The notes: generated from the sequence alone by a model not told the origin. 8,664 bases of DNA from Cyclobacteriaceae bacterium (GCA_029882725.1 JAOUKG010000071.1:1-8664); one strand, 5' to 3'. Shown: positions 1 through 7,086, counted from the stretch's first letter. Numbers and translations: made by a program.

Positions 1-248
1 AAGATGCTTTATCCCTAAAAAATAACCTCCATAACACAAAATTTTCTTGTTCATTATCTTGAAAATAAACGTTTAACTTTCTTAAACGCAAGGTGTATGA
101 AAAATAGATGGGTCTGAGTTCTTCCTAATGGAATCATTAAGTTGGCCGACTTTTATTTTATTTTGCTCTATTGAACCAATAATCTTTTTAGATTTACCAC
201 TGAATTGTGATAAAACTTAAAGAGTGTTTGATTTTTTGATATTATAAA
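1..248. other. A+T-rich leader upstream of the rimB-rimK cluster
   Basis: No gene of useful length can be supported here; all three plus-strand frames hit stops within the first 60 bases. Part of an upstream gene's end could lie in the first few dozen bases but cannot be recognised. The stretch presumably carries the promoter of the three-gene cluster that follows. I could not find a clean TTTG-N19-TAnnTTTG promoter. The closest -7-like string, TATTTTG at 159-165, is one base short and has no correctly spaced -33 element. One perfect 7-bp palindrome lies at 70-88. Confidence 0.5.
70..88. repeat. Small A+T-rich palindrome in the leader region
   Basis: CGTTTAA (70-76) and TTAAACG (82-88) are exact reverse complements around a 5-base centre CTTTC. 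It could be an operator half-site pair or a weak hairpin in a leader transcript. In A+T-rich DNA a chance origin is quite possible, and no T-run follows that would make it a terminator. Confidence 0.35.
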
Positions 249-695
249 ATGGCTATATCGATAATAGGCAGGATGGACAAGATTGATCTTCCTGAGTTTC
301 AGATTACTTCTTTGGAAGCAAAAGTTGATACAGGAGCCTTTGGATCGGCTCTTCATTGCCATCATATAGAAGTATTAGAAGAAAGTGGTAAAGAATTATT
401 AAGGTTTCAGCTATTAGATCCTTCTCACCCTGAATTTGAGGATAACTATTATTATGCGCATAGTTTCGGATTGAAAGAAGTAAAAAATTCTTTTGGTACC
501 AGGGAAGAACGTTTTACGATTATCACGCCTTTGGTTATCTTTGGGCAGATATTTACAGTAGAATTTTCTTTAACAGACCGAAAGGACATGCGTTTTCCTG
601 TACTTTTGGGACGTACTTTTCTTAGAAAAAGGTTTTTAGTGGATGTAAGCAAGAAAAACTTGTCATTTAAAAAATCTAGTTTAAATAAAAAGTAA
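249..695 (+). CDS. RimK-associated retropepsin-like aspartic protease (RimB-like, PF05618-type)
   Basis: This 148-residue cytoplasmic protein belongs to the family long annotated as 'ATP-dependent zinc protease' and now viewed as retropepsin-like aspartic endopeptidases. The sequence shows the family pattern: an N-terminal IIGR followed by D-LPEF, the aspartic-protease motif VDTGAFGSALHC at about residues 26-37 with the putative catalytic Asp in DTGA, and a C-terminal block PVLLGRTFLRKRFLVDVS. There is no signal peptide. ATG 249 is preferred because IIGR lies immediately after it, at the usual distance; the next Met would cut into this block. No Shine-Dalgarno is visible, which is normal in Bacteroidota. 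rimK follows after 77 bases. In Pseudomonas a RimB protease of this family is encoded with RimK and acts in the same ribosomal-modification pathway. A similar role here is inferred from family and neighbourhood. The family call is strong; the substrate is unknown. Confidence 0.85.
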   Translation: MAISIIGRMDKIDLPEFQITSLEAKVDTGAFGSALHCHHIEVLEESGKELLRFQLLDPSHPEFEDNYYYAHSFGLKEVKNSFGTREERFTIITPLVIFGQIFTVEFSLTDRKDMRFPVLLGRTFLRKRFLVDVSKKNLSFKKSSLNKK

Positions 696-772
696 GTTAA
701 TCAGGCAGAACTTTGTCCTGTTTAAAATGAATCATTGTATTTTATTCCAGTAAATTTATATAAACATATTCT

Positions 773-1681
773 ATGAAAATTGCAGTTTTATCACGTAACC
801 CTGGTTTATACTCAACAAAGAGGCTTGTAGAGGCTATTGAATCGAGAGGCCACGAAAGTATAGTAATAGACCATTTAAAGTGTGATATCATTATGGATGG
901 TGATGGTCCGTCTATTTATTATAATGGAAAAAGTTTAACAGATATTGATGCAGTAATTCCTCGTATAGGTGCTTCCGTAACATTTTATGGAACAGCTGTG
1001 GTACGGCATTTTGAGATGATGAAGGTATTTAGTGCCATTGATTCGCTGGCTATAACCCGATCCAGAGATAAACTACGCAGTTTACAAATTCTTTCAAGGC
1101 AAAAAATTAATATGCCAAAGACGGCCTTTACAAATTTTGCAAAAGAGGGAAATCTTCTTCTAAACCATATCGGAAAGGCACCAGTAGTTATAAAGTTGTT
1201 GGAGGGTACACAGGGAATGGGGGTAGTATTGGCCGAGACCAATAAAGCTGCCACTTCTGTAATTGAAGCTTTCGGTAGTTTAAAAACACGAGTAATCATT
1301 CAGGAATTTATAGAGGAATCCAAGGGTGCCGACATTCGTGTTTTGGTAGTGAATGGAGAAGTAGTAGGGGCAATGGAAAGACAAGGAAAGGAAGGTGAGT
1401 TTCGATCTAATTTACATAGGGGAGGAAGTGCAAGGGTGATAAAACTGACCAGAGTAGAGAAAGCAATGGCGTTAAAAGCAGTAAAAGCAATGGGGTTGGC
1501 CATAGCGGGTGTAGATATGCTTAAATCAAAGCGTGGCCCCATGATATTGGAGGTGAATAGTTCGCCCGGACTTGAAGGAATAGAGAAAGCAACCGGAGTA
1601 GATATTGCAGGAAAAATTGTAAAATACATTGAAAAGTCTCTGACCAGAAAGAAACTTCCTAAAGACAAAATCAAGGCCTGA
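773..1681 (+). CDS. rimK: RimK, ATP-grasp ligase adding glutamate to ribosomal protein S6
   Basis: The protein has 302 residues, close to the roughly 300 of E. coli RimK, and resembles it from end to end as I remember that sequence. Shared blocks include the start MKIAVLSRNPGLYSTKRL, DAVIPRIG, TFYGTAVVRHFEM, RDKLRSLQILSRQ, the ATP-grasp loop EGTQGMGVVLAET (from residue 144), RSNLHRGGSA (from 211) and the metal-binding EVNSSPGLEGIEK (E260, N262). RimK uses ATP to add glutamates to the C-terminus of ribosomal protein S6 and can make poly-alpha-glutamate in vitro. All expected catalytic blocks are present, so it should be active. The S6 substrate is assumed from the E. coli enzyme; Bacteroidota homologues could act on another peptide. 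It sits between the protease gene and the M14 hydrolase gene, with 26 bases to the latter, and is probably co-transcribed with both. Confidence 0.93.
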   Translation: MKIAVLSRNPGLYSTKRLVEAIESRGHESIVIDHLKCDIIMDGDGPSIYYNGKSLTDIDAVIPRIGASVTFYGTAVVRHFEMMKVFSAIDSLAITRSRDKLRSLQILSRQKINMPKTAFTNFAKEGNLLLNHIGKAPVVIKLLEGTQGMGVVLAETNKAATSVIEAFGSLKTRVIIQEFIEESKGADIRVLVVNGEVVGAMERQGKEGEFRSNLHRGGSARVIKLTRVEKAMALKAVKAMGLAIAGVDMLKSKRGPMILEVNSSPGLEGIEKATGVDIAGKIVKYIEKSLTRKKLPKDKIKA

Positions 1682-1707
1682 TTAAAGTATAACTAAAGAA
1701 ATAAAAT

Positions 1708-2697
1708 ATGACAAGAGAGCTCATTATTAATGGATATGAAATTAAGCCGGGAGAAAAGCGGAGGATACTCATTAATATTGCCAAACTCCCTTCTCATTCG
1801 AGTATTAATATTTCGATCAATGTAAGTAGAGGGAAAGAAGATGGTCCCACACTTTTGTTGATGGGCGGATTGCATGGAGATGAGATCAACGGAGTTGAAA
1901 TTGTGCGTAGGATGATTGAAACAGATCTTCATGCACCTCTTCGTGGCTCCGTGATTTGTATCCCCATTTTAAATATTTACGGGTTTATTCACTTTTCAAG
2001 ATATTTGCCAGATGGTAAAGATGTAAACCGTTCTTTTCCGGGAAATAAAAATGGAAGTTTAGCCTCCAGATTAGCACACTACGTTACTCATAATATCATT
2101 CCCCAAATTGATTATGGTGTTGATTTTCATACAGGAGGAGGTGAAAGAACCAACTTCCCGCAAGTTCGTTGTGTTTTTGCGGATCCTGAGAACGAAAAAC
2201 TGGCGGAAGCTTTTCATGCTCCATTTACACTAAACTCTCCATATAGGGCACATTCACTTAGGCAAACTGCCGGCAAATTGGGTAAGAAAATATTGGTTTA
2301 TGAAGGAGGGGAATCGGTTAGGTTCGATGAATTTGCAATTGTACAAGGTATAGAGGGAGCACGCAGGCTAATGAAACATCTCGATATGATTGATGATGCC
2401 CCACACCCTTTGGTAAAAAACACCATTATTAGAAATTCCAGTTGGGTAAGAGCCAAAGTTTCCGGGATGTTTACATCGTCTGTGGAAAGTGGCCAGCAAG
2501 TAAAAAGAAATCAACTGTTGGGATATATAACAGATACATTTGGCGATTATAAAAAACCTGTAAAATCGCCCGCAGCAGGTTATGTAATAGGATTAAACAA
2601 CAACCCATTGGTTCATCAAGGCGATGCAATCATGCATTTGGGCGTAACAAAAAGCGGCCCCATGAACATCCATGGCGATGACACCGTCGGAACATAG
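1708..2697 (+). CDS. M14-family AstE/aspartoacylase-like zinc hydrolase
   Basis: This 329-residue cytoplasmic enzyme is of the succinylglutamate desuccinylase/aspartoacylase type, which are zinc-dependent amide hydrolases. The first zinc-binding pair lies in GGLHGDEING (H56, E59), the third ligand in DFHTGGG (H141), and the substrate-binding DVNRSFPG holds N107 and R108. The likely catalytic Glu is E199 in VYEGGES. Residues of about 240-320, with VSGMFTSSVESGQQV and a later AAGYVIG, look like the C-terminal beta-barrel common in these proteins. It is not a specific AstE or aspartoacylase orthologue, because no arginine-succinyl pathway gene is nearby. Co-location with rimK suggests it cleaves an N-acyl or glutamyl amide linked to RimK products; this is inference. 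The stop codon TAG (2695-2697) is followed at once by a second TAG and a REP-like hairpin, so the last residues may have been altered by that element's arrival. Confidence 0.85.
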   Translation: MTRELIINGYEIKPGEKRRILINIAKLPSHSSINISINVSRGKEDGPTLLLMGGLHGDEINGVEIVRRMIETDLHAPLRGSVICIPILNIYGFIHFSRYLPDGKDVNRSFPGNKNGSLASRLAHYVTHNIIPQIDYGVDFHTGGGERTNFPQVRCVFADPENEKLAEAFHAPFTLNSPYRAHSLRQTAGKLGKKILVYEGGESVRFDEFAIVQGIEGARRLMKHLDMIDDAPHPLVKNTIIRNSSWVRAKVSGMFTSSVESGQQVKRNQLLGYITDTFGDYKKPVKSPAAGYVIGLNNNPLVHQGDAIMHLGVTKSGPMNIHGDDTVGT

Positions 2698-2700
2698 TAG

Positions 2701-2722
2701 GGGCGGACCCGCGTGTCCGCCC
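2701..2722. repeat. REP-like G+C-rich hairpin
   Basis: GGGCGGAC (2701-2708) and GTCCGCCC (2715-2722) are perfect 8-bp inverted arms around the loop CCGCGT. The preceding GTA makes the string GTAGGGGCGGAC, which I recall as the edge of a short palindromic element scattered through many environmental bacterial genomes; that recollection needs a database check. G+C here is far above the flanking genes. It sits directly behind the stop codon of the M14 gene and could slow or end transcription, though no T-run follows. Its right arm belongs to the first unit of the downstream tandem array. Confidence 0.7.
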
Positions 2723-2861
2723 AATTCGCCCGACCCGCGTGTCCGCCCAATTCGCCCGACCCACGTGTCCGCCCAATTCGCCCGACCCACGTGTCCGCCC
2801 AATTCGCCCGACCCACGTGTCCGCCCAATTCGCCCGACCCACGTGTCCGCCCAATTCGCCC
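2706..2861. repeat. Tandem array of six 26-bp G+C-rich units
   Basis: Six complete 26-bp units start at 2706, 2732, 2758, 2784, 2810 and 2836. Each reads GACCC, then R, then CGTG, then TCCGCCC, then AATTCGCCC. The only variation is one position: units 1-2 have GACCCGCGTG and units 3-6 have GACCCACGTG, which creates the palindrome CACGTG. The array then breaks off into CCAAAC. Only the first unit is preceded by the GGGCGGAC arm needed for the hairpin. Units 2-6 are preceded by TCGCCC and cannot form it locally. Because 26 is not a multiple of 3 and the unit has no stop in any frame, all six frames stay open, and apparent ORFs over 2593-2921 should not be taken as genes. The array fills the gap between two convergent genes. 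Confidence 0.95.
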
Positions 2862-2907
2862 CAAACATACACCCATTACGTGGTGATTTATATTAATCCC
2901 CCAATCA

Positions 2908-3402
2908 TCAAAACATCCTGAAAAATTTCAATCCACCGGCCGGTGCCCATTCTGAATTAATAGGGAAATATCCTTCTATAAAATCGAAGAAATACATGAA
3001 CCCAACTTCACCGGAAAATCCAAATTTTTTAGTGATGTAAAAATCCCTGCCAAAAGTGCCTGCCAGGTAAGGAAACTTTACTTCTGTAGTATTGTTGGCA
3101 AAATCAAGTTGCAGGCCGGGGTTTAATCGTAAATTCCAAGGTGAATAACTATAAAAACGACTGCTACCTTTGAGGTGTAATTTGATAGTGCCACTCAGTG
3201 TTAGTGAATTAAGGTCTGGGAAATATCCGAAATTTAATCCCGATTTAACTTGGTTGCCTATAGTAAACCCACCGTGTATTCCCTCTCTATAGTTTCCGCC
3301 CAACAATAAGGATTTGGCTTTCTTAAGACTGGCACCTGTATCTTGCGTATACCCCGTCATTACAAAAACCAATGAGAGCGATAATAAAATAATTCTTAAC
3401 AT
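2908..3402 (-). CDS. Small predicted outer-membrane beta-barrel protein, unknown function
   Basis: The product has 164 residues. The N-terminus MLRIILLSLSLVFVMTGYTQ is a clear signal peptide, probably cut near residue 20. The mature part is rich in Gly and aromatic residues with alternating hydrophobic positions, for example GGFTIGNQVKSGLNFGYFP, LTLSGTIKLHL, NLRLNPGLQLDF and GFSGEVGFMYFF. It ends in KFFRMF with a terminal Phe, as outer-membrane barrels often do. The length suits a small eight-stranded barrel. I do not recognise a named family and assign no substrate. The gene points toward the tandem array and is convergent with the M14 gene. The start at 3402 puts the signal peptide right at the N-terminus. 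The bases upstream are A+T-rich without a Shine-Dalgarno and I found no clear promoter. The minus-strand reading, signal peptide and clean C-terminus make it a credible gene. Confidence 0.7.
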   Translation of the reverse strand: MLRIILLSLSLVFVMTGYTQDTGASLKKAKSLLLGGNYREGIHGGFTIGNQVKSGLNFGYFPDLNSLTLSGTIKLHLKGSSRFYSYSPWNLRLNPGLQLDFANNTTEVKFPYLAGTFGRDFYITKKFGFSGEVGFMYFFDFIEGYFPINSEWAPAGGLKFFRMF

Positions 3403-3519
3403 ATATTTTTAAATTTTCCGAAAGTTACGAATGTGAATTCAATAATAGTGGCGTTGAGAGTGTATTTTCCACAGGTTGAAAAAATATTCGATAATTCGGA
3501 AAAAAAATCACAACTATTG

Positions 3520-3550
3520 TTTGTAAATTCTAGATACAATTATAGTTTTG
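3520..3550 (+). promoter_or_regulatory. Bacteroidota-type promoter of the tRNA-Thr gene
   Basis: TTTG at 3520-3523 and TAGTTTTG at 3543-3550 match the -33 TTTG and -7 TAnnTTTG elements of Bacteroidota primary-sigma promoters exactly, with a 19-base spacer. Transcription should start around 3556, giving a leader of about 30 bases before the mature tRNA at 3588. It supports the phylum assignment independently of the proteins. Confidence 0.75.
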
Positions 3551-3587
3551 CAATCCCATTTCGAAACGACGAAACGGAAATAGTAAT

Positions 3588-3660
<73 letters not shown>

Positions 3661-3666
3661 CTTGAT

Positions 3667-3699
3667 AAACCCTCAGAAATCCGTTTCTGAGGGTTTTTT
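3667..3699 (+). terminator. Intrinsic terminator of the tRNA-Thr unit
   Basis: The arms AAACCCTCAGAAA (3667-3679) and TTTCTGAGGGTTT (3684-3696) pair perfectly over 13 bp around the tetraloop TCCG. The T-run continues to 3699. It begins only 7 bases after the tRNA end and closes the tRNA transcript before the Asp-box protein gene. Because the stem is A-rich on the left and T-rich on the right, it could also work in the minus direction. Confidence 0.92.
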
Positions 3700-3724
3700 G
3701 TTTAGTGGCGGTGAGTAAAGGTAG

Positions 3725-3732
3725 TATTTTTG
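3725..3732 (+). promoter_or_regulatory. Possible -7 element for the Asp-box protein gene
   Basis: TATTTTTG matches the TAnnTTTG consensus and lies 130 bases before the ATG at 3862. The -33 side is weak: TTTA at 3701-3704 gives a 20-base spacer, while the nearer match TTTG at 3697-3700 sits 24 bases away and overlaps the terminator T-run. If used, the transcript would have a leader of roughly 120 bases. Confidence 0.35.
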
Positions 3733-3795
3733 TAGGTGTCATTTTTTCAAGCATCTTTCTTGCCTTTTTACCCCTCATTACGAATCTTAATTGCA

Positions 3796-3808
3796 TAAAC
3801 CGGGTTTA
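3796..3808. repeat. Palindrome in the leader of the Asp-box protein gene
   Basis: TAAACC (3796-3801) and GGTTTA (3803-3808) are exact reverse complements around G3802. The symmetry extends imperfectly outward, with TGC at 3792-3794 facing GC-containing bases after 3808, and TTAA at both ends (about 3788-3815). It could be an operator for a dimeric regulator or a leader hairpin. No regulator gene is nearby to link it to. Confidence 0.4.
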
Positions 3809-3861
3809 ATGCTTAAGTTAGATATGCTAAAAACATTATCCAACCTAAACATTACCCTGTC

Positions 3862-6800
3862 ATGTTTCCCTACACTTCCTTGAAAATAAGATCTATATAT
3901 GCATTTTTCCTTGCTTTTATATTATCACTTCATGGTTTTGGACAAAGCCTGAATAATATTCCAACTGATCAATTTAAATTTCGCCACATAGGGCCTGTGG
4001 GAAACAGGGTAACTTCAGTAGTCGGTATTCCTGGAAATGATCAGGTATATTATGTGGGGGCGGCAAGTGGCGGCATCTGGAAAACTGTTGATGCCGGACT
4101 CACATGGAAACCTGTTTTTGATAAGCAAGATGTCCATAGCATAGGTGCCCTCGCCCTGGCCACTTCCGACCAACAGGTCATTTATGCAGGCACCGGGGAA
4201 AGTTTTATCCGCTCGAATGTGTCAATAGGTAATGGTATGTACAAATCGACTGATGGGGGAGATACCTGGACTCATATTGGGCTGAAAAATACAGGGAGAA
4301 TAAGCAGGGTAGTGGTGCATCCTTCAAATCCTGATATAGTATATGCAACAGCATTGGGACATGCTTATAGCCCTCAAAAAGAACGGGGAATCTATAAAAC
4401 GACCGATGGTGGGAAAAGCTGGAGACAGGTTTTATTCGTTGATGAAAATACAGGTTTTTCAGATTTAGTAATGGATACTTCCAACCCCAGAATCCTTTTC
4501 GCGGGTGCCTGGCAACTTTCGTTGAAAACATGGAATCGTACCAGTGGTGGAAAGGGCAGTGGAATATTTAAATCAATTGATGGTGGTGAAACATGGCAAA
4601 GACTTTCCGGAAACGGGCTTCCCGAGGGTTCTGTTGGGAAAATCGCTCTGGCCATGACATCGGCAGACCCTGATAAGGTGTATGCATTGATTGAAACAGG
4701 TGATGGACTTGAAGAAATGGATGGCAAAACCCTTACCGGGGAATTGTGGGTTTCCCCCGACAAGGGAAAAAAATGGAACCTTATAAGTCACGATAGGGAA
4801 CTTGCTGGTCGACAGCCCTATTACACCCGAACGGCCGCTTCGCCAGATAATCCCAATGAAGTGTACTTTATAGCTGCCAACTTTTCTGTCAGTTTAGACG
4901 GTGGAAAGTCGTTGATTTCCTACGGACCCAGTGCCCAGCCCAATTGGGATCATCATGAAATGTGGATTGACCCAACCAATGGAGATAGAATGGCTGTAGC
5001 GGGTGATGGTGGTATATCTTTTTCCGAAAACAGAGGGAAAACATGGCATCGCTTTCAGCTACCGGTAGCTCAGTTGTATCATGTGACTACCGATAATGCC
5101 ATACCTTATAATGTATTGACCAACCGACAGGACGGCCCTGCGATGAGGGGACCCAGCCGTAGCAATACCGCCGGAATTTTTGGTTCAGGCATAATTCCTA
5201 CAGGACTTTGGTTTGATGTAGGAGGAGGGGAGAGTGGATTTGCCACCCCGGATCCGAAAAACCCTGATATTGTTTGGTCCAGCGCTTCAGGGTTCGGTGC
5301 CCTGGGAGGAGTAGTAACCCGTTGGGATGCGAAAACAAAACAATATCGTCATCTGGAAATCTGGCCTGAACTGACCGTGGGAAATAGTGCGGAAGAGGTG
5401 AAATACAGATTTCAATGGACATTCCCTTTGCTCATTTCACCCCATGACAACAATACAATTTTTGTGACTAGCCAGGTGGTGCATAAAACTATGAACAATG
5501 GTCAAAGCTGGGAAGTAATCAGTCCCGATCTTACCCTAAATGATAAGTCTAAGCAGAAAAGATCAGGAGGTTTAACCCCCGACAATATCGGTGTAGAATA
5601 TGCCAATGTGATTTATGCATTTGAAGAATCTCCGGTGAAAAAAGGTGTTTATTGGGCCGGAACAAACGACGGATTGATACAGATAAGTAAAGATGGGGGC
5701 AAGACCTGGGAAAACGTTTCAAAAAATATTAAAAACCTTCCCCCATTAGGTACTGTAAGAAATATTGATGCCTCAGATTGGGAGGAAGGAAAGGCTTATG
5801 TAACCATAGATTTTCATGAAGTGGGTAATTTTGAACCCCATGTTTACAAAACCACAAATTTTGGAAAATCCTGGGCGAAAATCACCAATGGCATCGATAA
5901 TCATGTACTTAGCTATGCCAGGGTAATTCGCGAGGACCCGGTCAGGAAAGGGTTATTATACCTTGGAACTGAAAATAAACTATACGTATCATTTGATGAT
6001 GGGGTAAACTGGCAAACATTCATGTCGAATTTGCCTCCTGCACCCATGTACTGGATAGATATACAAAAGAATTTCAACGATTTGGTTCTTGGAACCTATG
6101 GAAGAGGCATTTGGATTCTGGATGACATTTCCCCTTTACAGCAATTACCTGCAGATTTTGGAAGTAAGAAAGTCTGGTTGTTTAAACCCGGCAAGTCCTA
6201 CCGTTTTCAGCCGGTTTCACAAAACATGCAGTTTTTCCCTGAGGCTTCAAGTGGTACCGATCCGCAGGCAGGAGTGCCAATAAACTACTGGTTGAAAGAA
6301 GATACTGACAGCGTAAAAATAAAGATTACCAATCCGGCAGGTGATACACTGAAAACAATCACCCATAAAGGAAAAAAAGGAATTAACAGGGTTTATTGGA
6401 ACTATACATATGACAATCTTGATCCAGTTCAATTGAGGACGACACCAGTGGGGGCGGACTGGGTTTCATTGGGAAAAGACAGAAAACGCAAGGCACCCTT
6501 ATTGATTGATATGAGCACACATCAGGTAGTTCCCGGCAAATACAAAGTTGGAATTTCAATAGGTGAGGAAGGTTATTCTGAGGAGTTTGAATTGTTAAAG
6601 GACCCGAACAGTGAAGGAACGCTTGCTGAAATCAATGAACAAGTAGCTTTGTTGGATAAAATCAGGGGGGATTTGAAGGAATTGACAGAGATGATCAATG
6701 AATCGGAATTGATTAGAAGGCAGTTATATGATATGAGTTCCTTCCTTACGGAGAAAGAGGATGCAACTGAGTTGGTAGAGAGGACGAAAGAAACTGCGCA

Positions 6801-7086
6801 GAAGTTCACAGATATAGAAGGAGAGATGATACAACTTAAAGTGACCGGAAGAGGGCAGGATGCAATCCGTAATCCGGTGAAGCTCATGGGCAAGCTGAAT
6901 TACCTGGCAATGACAGTTTCCACCGGAGACTTCAGACCAACTGATGAGCAGCAACAGGTTTACGAGTTGCTGAGCAAGGGAGTTGTTGAGGTAAAAGAGA
7001 AGTATGAGAAATTAAAGGAACAAGACTTGGTTGCATACCGGAAGTTTTTAGCTGAAAACGGGGTTGAGGTTATTGTGGTGAAATGA
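3862..7086 (+). CDS. Exported multi-Asp-box beta-propeller protein (VPS10/sortilin-like, BNR repeats)
   Basis: The 1074-residue product starts with a signal peptide (about residues 1-28, ending HGFGQ), so it acts outside the inner membrane. The mature part opens with FRHIGPVGNRVTSV and carries about eleven Asp-box-like turns, among them KTVDAGLTW (74-82), KSTDGGDTW (128-136), KTTDGGKSW, KSIDGGETW, VSPDKGKKW, ISKDGGKTW, KTTNFGKSW and VSFDDGVNW. These cap blades of one or two large propellers spanning roughly residues 40-760, ending in the typical GTYGRGIWILDDISPLQQL. A beta-rich Ig-like segment follows (about 765-910, with KGINRVYWNYTYD), then a charged helical tail (about 915-1074). The family is common in Bacteroidota and often labelled glycosyl hydrolase or VPS10 protein, but no glycosidase active site can be shown; binding or peptidase-partner roles are equally possible. 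No type IX sorting domain is visible. The ending EVIVVK looks complete. Its stop overlaps the next start as ATGA. Confidence 0.88.
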   Translation: MFPYTSLKIRSIYAFFLAFILSLHGFGQSLNNIPTDQFKFRHIGPVGNRVTSVVGIPGNDQVYYVGAASGGIWKTVDAGLTWKPVFDKQDVHSIGALALATSDQQVIYAGTGESFIRSNVSIGNGMYKSTDGGDTWTHIGLKNTGRISRVVVHPSNPDIVYATALGHAYSPQKERGIYKTTDGGKSWRQVLFVDENTGFSDLVMDTSNPRILFAGAWQLSLKTWNRTSGGKGSGIFKSIDGGETWQRLSGNGLPEGSVGKIALAMTSADPDKVYALIETGDGLEEMDGKTLTGELWVSPDKGKKWNLISHDRELAGRQPYYTRTAASPDNPNEVYFIAANFSVSLDGGKSLISYGPSAQPNWDHHEMWIDPTNGDRMAVAGDGGISFSENRGKTWHRFQLPVAQLYHVTTDNAIPYNVLTNRQDGPAMRGPSRSNTAGIFGSGIIPTGLWFDVGGGESGFATPDPKNPDIVWSSASGFGALGGVVTRWDAKTKQYRHLEIWPELTVGNSAEEVKYRFQWTFPLLISPHDNNTIFVTSQVVHKTMNNGQSWEVISPDLTLNDKSKQKRSGGLTPDNIGVEYANVIYAFEESPVKKGVYWAGTNDGLIQISKDGGKTWENVSKNIKNLPPLGTVRNIDASDWEEGKAYVTIDFHEVGNFEPHVYKTTNFGKSWAKITNGIDNHVLSYARVIREDPVRKGLLYLGTENKLYVSFDDGVNWQTFMSNLPPAPMYWIDIQKNFNDLVLGTYGRGIWILDDISPLQQLPADFGSKKVWLFKPGKSYRFQPVSQNMQFFPEASSGTDPQAGVPINYWLKEDTDSVKIKITNPAGDTLKTITHKGKKGINRVYWNYTYDNLDPVQLRTTPVGADWVSLGKDRKRKAPLLIDMSTHQVVPGKYKVGISIGEEGYSEEFELLKDPNSEGTLAEINEQVALLDKIRGDLKELTEMINESELIRRQLYDMSSFLTEKEDATELVERTKETAQKFTDIEGEMIQLKVTGRGQDAIRNPVKLMGKLNYLAMTVSTGDFRPTDEQQQVYELLSKGVVEVKEKYEKLKEQDLVAYRKFLAENGVEVIVVK

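Noticed and set aside
159..165. TATTTTG as a -7 promoter element for the rimB-rimK cluster
   Set aside because: One base short of TAnnTTTG, and the nearest TTG (142-144) gives only a 14-base spacer.
702..720. CAGG...CCTG hairpin between the protease gene and rimK as a terminator
   Set aside because: Only four base pairs with a loop of eleven and three Ts after it; too weak, and the genes appear to form one unit.
985..1674. Two minus-strand ORFs of 104 and 124 residues
   Set aside because: They lie wholly opposite the strongly conserved rimK gene and look like shadow frames.
2706..2861. CRISPR array
   Set aside because: The units are directly abutting 26-bp tandem copies with no unique spacers, and no cas genes are nearby.
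2593..2921. Repeat-protein ORFs over the tandem array on both strands
   Set aside because: Their periodicity is forced by the stop-free 26-bp DNA unit in every frame. They overlap the M14 gene or run only through the array, and show no independent coding signal.
3420..3427. GAAAGTTA as a reversed -7 element for the minus-strand outer-membrane gene
   Set aside because: It mismatches the final G of TAnnTTTG and no -33 element is found at a suitable distance.
4205..5422. Several minus-strand ORFs opposite the Asp-box gene
   Set aside because: All are antisense to a clearly coding, repeat-rich protein; no recognisable domains or starts.
7078..7086. Programmed -1 frameshift joining the Asp-box protein to the RHS module
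   Set aside because: The GTG AAA TGA context is not a canonical slippery heptamer and I see no downstream pseudoknot; stop-start coupling is simpler.
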